A DNA stretch of 6,037 bases. Source: Clostridia bacterium (GTDB lineage Bacteria > Bacillota_A > Clostridia > Oscillospirales > Acutalibacteraceae). Below, one piece after another: positions 1 to 5,770 of the stretch; position 1 is the first letter of the stretch, and every line of letters starts with the position of its first letter. The DNA is taken from positions 1 to 6,037 of the forward strand of contig JAFPAK010000322.1 in the NCBI GenBank assembly GCA_017390825.1, given 5' to 3'. A program made the position numbers and the translations under genes. Under the pieces are notes generated by a model. The model was not told where the DNA came from, made no database searches, and worked only from the letters and a program-made list of their open reading frames with translations.

Positions 1-753
1 GACAGTACACAAGCAATGTTCCATCACCTGCCGAAAGAATACGATAAAGCATTCTTTGCTGGTGCTGAGCGTTTAATATCAGAGGTTAATTCCACTCTTA
101 CATTTTACGATACGTTAAGCGATGATATCCGCAACGCTTTCCACAATCTCAGAACATTTACAACCCGTGTAGATGATGCCGACCGTTTGGATGAGGAACA
201 CCTACTCCCCATAGCGTTAGAAATATTCGGCTCGGTACCGTTCCCCGTAACAACGGAATACGTTCCTATTAAAAAAACGAGCAAAAGCATATCTGCAACA
301 CTTGCCCGAAGATTGTATTTCGATAGTTATTACAGTTTTGTGGTTACCGACTTTTTTGAAGGGTTACATCACGGGCATTATCCAAGGCAATGCGGTATTT
401 GTAACAAGTATTTCCTTATGACCTCCGCCCGCCGTCAGCAATACTGCAACGGCATCGCACCATGCGAAGTTCGAGGAAGAAAAACCACTTGCCGTAAATA
501 TGCCGCAAGCATTAACCGAAAGGAGCTTGCCGCCGCAGATCCGGTTGTAGATATTTACAACCGCCGTTGTTCCGCTATCCGTACCGAGAAAGGTAGAGGT
601 ACTATTGCCGAAACCTTTGCGGCTATGGCTACGGAGTTGGCTAAAGAATATAAGTTTAAGGCATTACAAAATGCCGATTACGCCAACGGGCAATATGCCC
701 TTGATATGAGCCGTGAAAAGCTCTATGCCGAAACCGATAAACGATTAAAGTAA
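1..753 (+). CDS. DUF6076-like Cys-rich protein, 5'-truncated by window edge
   Basis: This reading frame is open through base 1 (upstream residues D-S-T-Q-A), and the first ATG at 16 has no Shine-Dalgarno site before it, so the gene very probably begins outside the window. The visible part is about 250 residues. Counting from the ATG at 16, an N-terminal helical region of about 120 residues is followed by a cysteine cluster: C126-G-I-C129, C144, C150 and C159, mixed with Arg/Lys. That layout (CxxC, then YC, then a TxC near a basic stretch) resembles the zinc-binding C-terminal part of DUF6076 proteins, a family of unknown function in Firmicutes, and loosely the CGNR zinc finger. A charged helical tail follows. 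It lies 30 bases upstream of the sigma-factor-like gene on the same strand, so co-transcription is likely. Nucleic-acid binding is an inference from the Cys/Arg cluster. The family assignment is from memory of the pattern, not from a search. Confidence 0.7.
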   Translation, partial: DSTQAMFHHLPKEYDKAFFAGAERLISEVNSTLTFYDTLSDDIRNAFHNLRTFTTRVDDADRLDEEHLLPIALEIFGSVPFPVTTEYVPIKKTSKSISATLARRLYFDSYYSFVVTDFFEGLHHGHYPRQCGICNKYFLMTSARRQQYCNGIAPCEVRGRKTTCRKYAASINRKELAAADPVVDIYNRRCSAIRTEKGRGTIAETFAAMATELAKEYKFKALQNADYANGQYALDMSREKLYAETDKRLK

Positions 754-767
754 TCCCAAACACGCAC

Positions 768-776
768 AAAGGAGGT
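768..776 (+). promoter_or_regulatory. Shine-Dalgarno site fixing the sigma factor start
   Basis: AAAGGAGGT lies here. The in-frame GTG at 775 overlaps the site itself and cannot be used with it, whereas the GTG at 784 follows the GGAGG core by 8 bases. The start at 784 (M-K-E-W-E) is therefore preferred. Confidence 0.85.
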
Positions 777-783
777 GGTTGCC

Positions 784-1692
784 GTGAAAGAATGGGAAAA
801 AGAACTCGTAATATACCGTTTAACTCCGGCACCGCCGAAGGAAATCGACCTACAAAAATATATCCAAAACTACCTCGCTCAGAAAGAGGATAAATATGTT
901 TCTTGGTTTCTCCATTACTATGAACGCACGTTAAATGAAAAAGCAATGGCGATTGTTCAGGACTATGCGATGTACGGGCATTTCTTGGATATAAAGCAAG
1001 CGTATGTGATAGGTATGCTAAAAGCATTGCAAGACTACGATCCGGAACGAAGCGTTCCGTTTATCGTTTACAAAGAATATGCCGCAATGCGTGAGGTTCA
1101 CGAATATATCCGTTCAATGCGAACCGGTTTTACGATTCAAAGTTACGATGAGTATTTGCGACTGCGCAAGGCAATGCGTTTATACCGTGAGTTTGGCAAC
1201 AAAAGCGACGATGCTACTTTGGAGAAAATAGCGGAGGCCATTGGCACAAGCAAGGAAGATGCAGCCGAAATTATCCGCTGTGGTTTGCAAAATATGCAGT
1301 TCGTGGACTTCTATCGTCAGTACGCCGATGAGGATAGCGAAGAAAGCCGAGAAGAAGTTGCACACGATAGTTCTTCCGAGCCGGACAAGATATTCTTTAA
1401 TTTAGAACGCACCGAAGCAGTTATGACGGCATTTGAAAACCTCAACTACCGTGAACGAGCGATGGTGTCTGCACACCTTGGTTTTTGTATGGAGTGTTAT
1501 GCTACTCATTATTACGATAAAGACGATTTGGACGAGGACGGAAAGCCGACTCGAAAACCCATACCCGAAGAAGCTTTTATTGACATAGCCATCGACCACG
1601 GTTTGGCATCACCTGATACCGCAGATAAAACATACCGCAAGGCACTCGGTAAAATGAAAAAGGAACTTAAAAAGAAAGATATACTTATGTAA
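784..1692 (+). CDS. Sigma-70 family RNA polymerase sigma factor (divergent)
   Basis: A 302-residue protein starting at GTG 784, chosen because of the AAAGGAGG site 8 bases upstream. Residues about 70-115 resemble sigma region 2: D-I-K-Q-A-Y-V-I-G-M-L-K-A-L-Q-D-Y-D-P-E-R, then F-x-x-Y and a run of A-x-R-E-V-x-x-Y-I-R, like the G-L-x-K-A-x-x-x-F-D-P-x-R-G core of known sigma factors. Residues 145-165 (A-T-L-E-K-I-A-E-A-I-G-T-S) look like a region 3 helix-turn-helix. Residues 216-235 (L-N-Y-R-E-R) begin region 4, and the last 40 residues (I-A-I-D-H-G-L-A-S through A-L-G-K-M-K-K-E-L) give a region 4.2-like helix-turn-helix. An acidic linker (about 182-200) and an extra charged insert (about 243-262) inside region 4 are unusual. 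It sits between the DUF6076-like gene and the sortase gene (gap 18 bases). Which promoters it reads cannot be told; control of the nearby surface genes is only a hypothesis. Confidence 0.8.
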   Translation: MKEWEKELVIYRLTPAPPKEIDLQKYIQNYLAQKEDKYVSWFLHYYERTLNEKAMAIVQDYAMYGHFLDIKQAYVIGMLKALQDYDPERSVPFIVYKEYAAMREVHEYIRSMRTGFTIQSYDEYLRLRKAMRLYREFGNKSDDATLEKIAEAIGTSKEDAAEIIRCGLQNMQFVDFYRQYADEDSEESREEVAHDSSSEPDKIFFNLERTEAVMTAFENLNYRERAMVSAHLGFCMECYATHYYDKDDLDEDGKPTRKPIPEEAFIDIAIDHGLASPDTADKTYRKALGKMKKELKKKDILM

Positions 1693-1710
1693 AGGAGTTG
1701 AACAGGTAGT

Positions 1711-2454
1711 TTGAAAATAAAGAAATTGAGAAAAATTTTAATAATAGTCTTAGTATGCGTATTGGCTATTTCTATTTTTAATATCGTAAAAATTACCCAT
1801 GATTATAAAACAGCTGATACCGTCAACAAATCACTTCAAGAGCAGTTTATAAAGCCCAACAATATAGAACCTTCTATTGATCCTATCCCTGAAGAAAAAA
1901 TCACTATACCAATCAGCGTGGACTTTGAAGCACTAAAAAAGGCGAATGACGATATTGTGGGATGGATATATTGTCCTGACACACCAATCAATTATCCGGT
2001 GGTTAAAAGTAAAGATAATACTCAATACCTTAGAGCAGATCTTAACGGTAAATATTTAGTCAGCGGAACAATTTTTGCAGATTACCGAAATAAAGATATT
2101 GGCATCGATTCAAACTATATTATTTACGGACACAATATGAAAAACGCTACAATGTTTGGCACATTAGCAAAATACAAAGAACAAGCAAATTATGATGCGC
2201 ATCCCATAGCATATTTCCTAACCCCAAATGGCAACTTTATTATCGAATTATTTGCAGGCGCAGTCGTAAATAGAGATTCAGAAATTTATCATCCATCGCC
2301 TAAAACCGATGTTATAGCAGATATTATTTCAAAATCAACATTTGATACCTCTGTTACTATTAACGATGATGATAAAATCATTACACTTTCAACCTGTTCG
2401 TATGAATTTAATAACGCCAGATATGTGTTACTCGGAAAATTGAATAAGATATAG
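1711..2454 (+). CDS. srtB: Class B sortase (SrtB-type transpeptidase)
   Basis: A 247-residue membrane-anchored cysteine transpeptidase that cuts a sorting signal between Thr and Gly and links the protein to the cell wall. Residues about 8-28 form a hydrophobic membrane anchor after a Lys-rich start, so the enzyme faces outside. The catalytic set is visible: His141 in Y-G-H-N-M, Cys229 in T-L-S-T-C-S-Y and Arg237 in N-A-R-Y. Class B hallmarks are D-I-V-G-W-I near 81-86, I-N-Y-P-V-V near 93-98, D-N-T-Q-Y-L, and G-H-N-M followed by M-F-G-T-L. The start is TTG 1711. AAAGGAG at 1691-1697 lies upstream with a rather long 13-base gap, and no better start is in frame. Sampled lines of this gene count to about 32% GC, against about 45% in the sigma gene before it. 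The likely substrate is the PPQTG protein at 4440-5114; Clostridioides difficile SrtB is known to accept (S/P)PxTG motifs. The strong hairpin after the stop ends this transcript. Confidence 0.93.
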   Translation: MKIKKLRKILIIVLVCVLAISIFNIVKITHDYKTADTVNKSLQEQFIKPNNIEPSIDPIPEEKITIPISVDFEALKKANDDIVGWIYCPDTPINYPVVKSKDNTQYLRADLNGKYLVSGTIFADYRNKDIGIDSNYIIYGHNMKNATMFGTLAKYKEQANYDAHPIAYFLTPNGNFIIELFAGAVVNRDSEIYHPSPKTDVIADIISKSTFDTSVTINDDDKIITLSTCSYEFNNARYVLLGKLNKI

Positions 2455-2457
2455 CAA

Positions 2458-2505
2458 AACCTCTCCAACAGCTTTGTGAACTATTGGAGAGGTTATTTAT
2501 TTTTT
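2458..2505. terminator. Intrinsic terminator between convergent operons
   Basis: AACCTCTCCAA at 2458-2468 pairs perfectly with TTGGAGAGGTT at 2484-2494 (11 bp, 15-base loop). It is followed on the plus strand by ATTTATTTTTT, a good terminator for the sortase transcript. Read on the minus strand, the same stem is followed by GGTTTTGCTAT, a short T-run, so it can also end the opposing operon, whose last stop codon is at 2497-2499 inside the T-tract. Confidence 0.88.
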
Positions 2506-2799
2506 GCTTTGCTCTACAGCTTGTAAGATTTGCTCATATGCAAGCGCATTATTTCGTTCAATCGATTTTTGTTGTGCCTTTGCACACTTAGCACAAACTT
2601 GACCGCACCCGATCTCGTAATTTTCTCGCCAATCAATCGGCATTGAAACGGGTATGCAAGTCAACGCTCCACATATTATACAGTGTTTAAATTCTTCTGT
2701 ATTAGGAGTGTTATTCACTCTTTCGGCCACCTTTTTAAAACGCTTACGTGGTATGCCTCCGAAAAATCGGGAGATTTTGGTAAATATTCTAAACTTCAT
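2497..2799 (-). CDS. Small Cys-rich zinc-ribbon-like protein, last gene of surface operon
   Basis: A 100-residue protein with no signal peptide or membrane segment, so presumably cytoplasmic. The N-terminal 25 residues are strongly basic (K-F-R-I-F-T-K, then P-R-K-R-F-K-K). A central Cys cluster has C40-I-I-C43, C48, C65 and C69-A-K-C72. Two CxxC pairs about 25 residues apart fit a zinc ribbon or treble-clef-like fold. The C-terminal 25 residues look helical and charged. The start codon directly follows the stop of the preceding gene (TAA then ATG with no gap), and a weak GAGG lies 11 bases upstream inside that gene, so translational coupling is likely. I do not recognise a named family. The basic N-terminus plus zinc-ribbon layout would suit nucleic-acid or protein binding, possibly a regulator of the operon, but nothing here proves it. 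Confidence 0.7.
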   Translation of the reverse strand: MKFRIFTKISRFFGGIPRKRFKKVAERVNNTPNTEEFKHCIICGALTCIPVSMPIDWRENYEIGCGQVCAKCAKAQQKSIERNNALAYEQILQAVEQSKK

Positions 2800-3732
2800 T
2801 TATTCGCTCGCCTCGGTTGTGGGTGTGCCTGTTGTTTCTTCTGCAGGCTGGGTCTCTGTGTTTGCTGTAGATTCGGTTGGTTCAGGAGTCGTTGTCGGAG
2901 GAGTTGATTCAGTAGAACTCGGCTCCATCGTACCTGTAGGCTCACTCGACTCGGTAGAAGCCGGAGGAGTGGTAATGGTCACGGGTGACGTAGTAGGCTC
3001 TGTAGCAGGCGGATTTGTCTGGCTCTCAGGGGGTGTAGTACTGTTCGGTGGGGTAGTGTTTTCTGTTGTACTATCTGTTGTGCCATCTGCTTTGTCAGAA
3101 GCATCTTCTTTCTCTACATTGGGCTCATCAAACCCATTAACAATCAACTTAATTGTTTCATCCTGAGTAATATACAATTCCTCAGCTTTATTTTGGAATT
3201 CATCATAGTAAGAAGATGTACCCCAATGGGCTCTCAGATACACTGTGGTACTGTCTGTAATCATTATCTCGAAAGACAGTTTATTCGTTTCTCCACCTTC
3301 AACTTTTTCATCTTTTCCAAGTTGCTGAGTATAGTAGGTATCAGGACAATTATCGGCTGTTACAATAACGAATCCTGTCTTAGCCGCTTTTTCGTCCTTA
3401 ATAGGAGCGACGCTGATTGTATAGGTTTCACCAACCGTCAGTCCCTCAATTTTGAAGGATTTATAATCGCTTGTTATCGGTTTTACTGTATCTACGGCCT
3501 TTCCATTTGAGTCGGTAATTTGGACTTGAACTTCGGTCTTGAAGGTTGCCGATCTGATAATGTTGGAGCCGGAGGTGACATTGTAAGAAAAATAGGCGTA
3601 TGCAGTAATGCTCATGGCTGCAAGGCAAAAAATTACAATGGTAATCAATGATGCCAATCGAATCAGCATTACTTTTTCACGTACTTTTCCGTGCTGGGGT
3701 ATGTAGAAAAACTCGTTAAAAAGTTTTCTCAC
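2800..3732 (-). CDS. SipW-type exported protein with Thr/Pro/Glu/Ser-rich C-terminal tail
   Basis: A 310-residue protein starting at GTG 3732, with GAAAGGAGG 8 bases upstream. A polar N-terminal stretch of about 22 residues (with F-F-Y-I-P-Q-H-G-K-V) precedes a hydrophobic segment at about 23-46 ending A-Y-A-Y-F-S-Y. That is followed by N-V-T-S-G-S-N-I-I, the arrangement seen after the signal segment in SipW-dependent TasA/camelysin-like proteins. Residues about 60-205 appear to be one or two beta-sandwich-like domains (alternating hydrophobic strands, T-V-G-E-T-Y-T-I-S-V, and T-T-V-Y-L-R-A-H-W). Residues about 206-310 are low complexity, rich in Thr, Pro, Glu and Ser, like an extended and possibly O-glycosylated stalk. 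No LPxTG-like motif and no C-terminal membrane segment follow. It would be either held by an uncleaved N-terminal helix or released and built into a matrix. The family is not recognised beyond the TasA-like signal region. Confidence 0.75.
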   Translation of the reverse strand: MRKLFNEFFYIPQHGKVREKVMLIRLASLITIVIFCLAAMSITAYAYFSYNVTSGSNIIRSATFKTEVQVQITDSNGKAVDTVKPITSDYKSFKIEGLTVGETYTISVAPIKDEKAAKTGFVIVTADNCPDTYYTQQLGKDEKVEGGETNKLSFEIMITDSTTVYLRAHWGTSSYYDEFQNKAEELYITQDETIKLIVNGFDEPNVEKEDASDKADGTTDSTTENTTPPNSTTPPESQTNPPATEPTTSPVTITTPPASTESSEPTGTMEPSSTESTPPTTTPEPTESTANTETQPAEETTGTPTTEASE

Positions 3733-3740
3733 ACTATCGT

Positions 3741-3748
3741 CCTCCTTT
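3741..3748 (-). promoter_or_regulatory. Shine-Dalgarno site for the GTG-started stalk protein
   Basis: On the minus strand AAAGGAGG ends 8 bases before the GTG at 3732. This supports the non-ATG start and the polar N-terminal extension ahead of the hydrophobic segment. Confidence 0.8.
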
Positions 3749-3768
3749 CAAAAATTCGCTGTGGTAAT

Positions 3769-4422
3769 TTAGTCTGTAATTTGATCTGCTTTAACAGTAA
3801 TGCCCAGTTCTACTTTAGGTACTGTGTCGCCACGATAGTTCGCAACATTACCAACTTCTTCGGGCATACGGACGATCAATGCGATATATTTAGTGCCTCC
3901 CGGTGCCAATTCAAAACTACCGCTTTTGTAGTATTTGTGGAGAGGTTCGTTAGCAATCTCTACCGCTGTGTTTCGGTTAGGAATACTGTTTTTCATTTCT
4001 TCTTCGGTATCAGCGGTCGCAAGACCAAATTTCAAATATTCCTGCAACATAAAAGGCTGACCGAATACATTGGTTGCTTTGATACAACCGTTGACATTAA
4101 CTGCTGTATCGAACTTAAACGGAACCGTGCCTTTGTTTTCTACTTTCAGATATACAACCTGCACGTAGCCTGGCTCATAAAGAGCTTCTTCATCAAAGAT
4201 CTTAGTCTTACTGTCAACTTCTTCCCATTTGCCATCAGTCAAACGATGGGACACCACCAAATCAAATTCCGCAAAGTGGAAAATATTATTGATTTCGGGA
4301 GAGGTATCGGTAAACCACGCCAGCGACGCGCCTGTGCCAAGGATTGCCCAAATAAGCAATGCACACAGACTGAGGGCTAAGGCTATTCGTTTGTAGGGTG
4401 TTTTCTTTGCTTGGGTATTCAC
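3769..4422 (-). CDS. TasA/camelysin-like exported protein with SipW-type signal
   Basis: A 217-residue protein starting at GTG 4422, with TAAGGAGG 8 bases before the start. A short basic N-terminus (K-K-T-P-Y-K-R) leads into a hydrophobic segment at about 12-34 ending G-A-S-L-A-W-F-T-D. The A-[WYF]-F-T-D end and the N-I-F-H-F-A-E-F that follows are typical of SipW-dependent signal segments in TasA and CalY-like proteins. The mature part has the family's Y-E-P-G-Y-V-Q...V-Y-L-K-V-E-N-K-G-T-V-P-F-K-F pattern (about 82-104), a beta-strand bearing the 'proline-glycine then neighbour-strand' signature. A second similar strand is at 171-187 (F-E-L-A-P-G-G-T-K-Y-I-A-L-I-V-R). The family supplies extracellular fibre or matrix subunits. 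There is no sorting signal and no C-terminal anchor. It lies 17 bases after the PPQTG gene and 36 bases before the stalk-protein gene, in one operon. It is probably a minor or second fibre subunit; the division of labour with the gene at 5128-5694 is unknown. Confidence 0.8.
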   Translation of the reverse strand: MNTQAKKTPYKRIALALSLCALLIWAILGTGASLAWFTDTSPEINNIFHFAEFDLVVSHRLTDGKWEEVDSKTKIFDEEALYEPGYVQVVYLKVENKGTVPFKFDTAVNVNGCIKATNVFGQPFMLQEYLKFGLATADTEEEMKNSIPNRNTAVEIANEPLHKYYKSGSFELAPGGTKYIALIVRMPEEVGNVANYRGDTVPKVELGITVKADQITD

Positions 4423-4439
4423 GCCTTATTCCTCCTTAT

Positions 4440-5114
4440 TCAGCGCTGTACGGCGTTTTCTTCATTCTCCTTATCCTTTTTACGCCAGAACAAAAGAATA
4501 ATTAACATAGTAAGTGAACCGATCATGAGAGCAAACCATAATCCCATATGGGAATTATCGCCGGTCTGCGGCGGTTTGGGATCGCCCTCTTCAATAGGGA
4601 ACTCTTCGATCATAAATTCCCAATCAAGATAACCTACATCGTTTTGAAATTCGTTATCTAATTCAACGGGCACAGTTAAGGTCACGTCTAAGTTAACCTC
4701 ACCGCCCGAGTAGAGTGTGCCGAGGCATACCCAATCGGTAAGCTGCGCGGTCTCGTTTGCTTTGGCATCAAACATATATGCCATTTTGTTTTCTTCACTC
4801 TTGGCAACCTTTAATCCAAGCTTTGAAAGGAAATCTACGGAATCCTCATGCGCTCCAAGAGAGCGAATGTAGATCTTCACCTTAACCTTGTTATCCGCGT
4901 TATTTTTTACGGTGATTTGCTGCGTTAAGGTATCACCGGGCATAACGTCCTTAAAGTTCGGAAACAGATCTGTCAATGAATGATCGCTGCCGGGTTCAAA
5001 AACAAAGTTTCCAGCATTTCCGCTGTAAGTTACCTTACCATCGGCTGCATACACAGGCAGAACAGAGGACAGAGCAACAATCAAAACAACAAATAACGTA
5101 ATAATCTTCTTCAT
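4440..5114 (-). CDS. Sortase-anchored surface protein with PPQTG signal
   Basis: A 224-residue protein starting at ATG 5114, with TAAGGAGG ending 8 bases upstream. The TAA of that site is the stop of the preceding gene. Residues 1-23 are an ordinary Sec signal peptide (M-K-K-I-I-T-L, hydrophobic core, V-Y-A before A-D), not the SipW type of its neighbours. The mature domain (about 25-170) has a D-V-M-P-G-D-T-L-T-Q-Q-I-T-V-K-N strand (57-71) like the P-G-D-x-x-x-x-x-x-x-V-x-N signature of TasA-related folds. Its C-terminus is a full cell-wall sorting signal: P-P-Q-T-G at 181-185, a hydrophobic helix at about 191-209, and a basic tail R-K-K-D-K. The PPxTG form matches what clostridial class B sortases are known to take, and a class B sortase gene lies at 1711-2454. 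By analogy with TapA it may be the wall foot of TasA-like fibres; that role is inferred. Confidence 0.88.
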   Translation of the reverse strand: MKKIITLFVVLIVALSSVLPVYAADGKVTYSGNAGNFVFEPGSDHSLTDLFPNFKDVMPGDTLTQQITVKNNADNKVKVKIYIRSLGAHEDSVDFLSKLGLKVAKSEENKMAYMFDAKANETAQLTDWVCLGTLYSGGEVNLDVTLTVPVELDNEFQNDVGYLDWEFMIEEFPIEEGDPKPPQTGDNSHMGLWFALMIGSLTMLIILLFWRKKDKENEENAVQR

Positions 5115-5127
5115 CTACACATCCTCC

Positions 5128-5694
5128 TTATTCCTTAGGCCAACCGGAGGCGGTATAGGTATTGCCGTCGGTAATGGGGTTGTTTTCACTCTGTACGGCT
5201 TGTGCTTTAACGGTAAGCGTCAAAGTCTTTCCAAGATAATCGTTGTCCACTTTAGATCCAACGATTTCAACATGGGAAAACACATCAGGCGTAGTTTCAC
5301 CAGGGTCTACAACTTCTTTGTAGTAATACCAACCATCGTAAAAGTCCCAGTATTCCTCGTTGATATTGAGCTTGAAGCAATCTTCGGAGGATAGTTCCTG
5401 TGAATCCACACCATACACCATCTTTACACGAAGATAAAAAGGATGCTCGCAATCACTCTCGATACTGACTTTCTTGGAAACGATATCACCGGGAACGATA
5501 TATACGCCCTCTTTCGGAAATTCTTTTCCTTGGTCGGTCATTTCGTGGATAATAAATTGAATATTACCGGAGGTCACAACATTGGTGGCTTTTCCGACTG
5601 TTGAGTAATATGCAAGGGTTGATGTACTTATAAATGCCATCAGTGCTGCTACAAAAGCAACAACAAATATTTTAATCTTGATCTTGCCCAACAT
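5128..5694 (-). CDS. TasA/CalY-like exported fibre-type protein, first in operon
   Basis: A 188-residue protein. I take ATG 5694 (M-L-G-K-I-K-I-K) as start because AAAAGGAGG lies 5 bases before it; an in-frame ATG further up at 5730 lies in the leader hairpin and has no such site. A basic start leads to a hydrophobic segment at about 9-28, ending S-T-L-A-Y-Y-S-T and then K-A-T-N-V-V-T-S-G-N-I. This is the classic SipW-dependent signal region of TasA, CalY and camelysin-like proteins. The mature domain has I-V-P-G-D-I-V-S-K-K-V-S-I (66-78), the family's PGD strand, followed by F-Y-L-R-V-K-M-V-Y. An aromatic patch is at 115-125 (Y-W-D-F-Y-D-G-W-Y-Y-Y) and a closing strand is T-L-T-L-T-V-K-A-Q-A-V-Q. 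As first gene after the structured leader, with the best family match, it is the likeliest main fibre subunit. Assembly into fibres is family knowledge, not visible here. Confidence 0.85.
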   Translation of the reverse strand: MLGKIKIKIFVVAFVAALMAFISTSTLAYYSTVGKATNVVTSGNIQFIIHEMTDQGKEFPKEGVYIVPGDIVSKKVSIESDCEHPFYLRVKMVYGVDSQELSSEDCFKLNINEEYWDFYDGWYYYKEVVDPGETTPDVFSHVEIVGSKVDNDYLGKTLTLTVKAQAVQSENNPITDGNTYTASGWPKE

Positions 5695-5699
5695 AATGT

Positions 5700-5708
5700 C
5701 CTCCTTTT
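5700..5708 (-). promoter_or_regulatory. Shine-Dalgarno site for first TasA-like gene
   Basis: The minus strand reads AAAAGGAGG with a 5-base gap to ATG 5694. It selects that start over the in-frame ATG at 5730. Part of it (CAAAAGG, 5709-5703) is exactly complementary to CCTTTTG in the 3' arm of the upstream hairpin. Confidence 0.85.
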
Positions 5709-5726
5709 GCAAGATTTTGCCTCTCA

Positions 5727-5769
5727 GCAATCAAAAGGTACAAACACGGGGCTTATACCCTTTGATTGC
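5727..5769 (-). promoter_or_regulatory. 19-bp leader hairpin before the TasA-like operon
   Basis: As minus-strand RNA, the 5' arm (5769-5751, GCAATCAAAGGGTATAAGC) pairs along its full 19 bases with the 3' arm (5745-5727, GTTTGTACCTTTTGATTGC) around a 5-base loop (CCCGT in DNA). Three of the pairs are G-U wobbles. On the plus strand the same three positions would be A-C mismatches, so the structure belongs to the operon's mRNA leader. No T-run follows, so it is not a simple terminator. Confidence 0.75.
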
Positions 5770-5770
5770 C

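Noticed and set aside
775..783. GTG at 775 as start of the sigma factor gene
   Set aside because: It overlaps the GGAGG core that should direct initiation; GTG 784 has correct spacing.
2920..3070. Tandem DNA repeat in the tail of the stalk protein gene
   Set aside because: The Thr/Pro/Glu/Ser codons recur, but I see no fixed repeat unit; it is compositional bias rather than a countable repeat array.
2654..3166. Plus-strand frame coding a Gly/Val/Ser-rich repeat-like protein
   Set aside because: It is the reverse reading of the Thr/Pro/Glu/Ser-rich tail of the minus-strand protein; low complexity alone keeps the frame open.
3691..4380. Long open plus-strand frame (about 229 codons) opposite the second TasA-like gene
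   Set aside because: It is a shadow. The minus-strand frame has a strong ribosome site, a SipW-type signal segment and a tight operon position, while the plus frame has a Cys/Phe-rich composition with no recognisable domain.
5695..5730. Upstream in-frame ATG at 5730 as start of the first TasA-like gene
   Set aside because: It lies at the foot of the leader hairpin, has no Shine-Dalgarno site, and would add 12 residues before an otherwise typical signal start. The ATG at 5694 has AAAAGGAGG in front.
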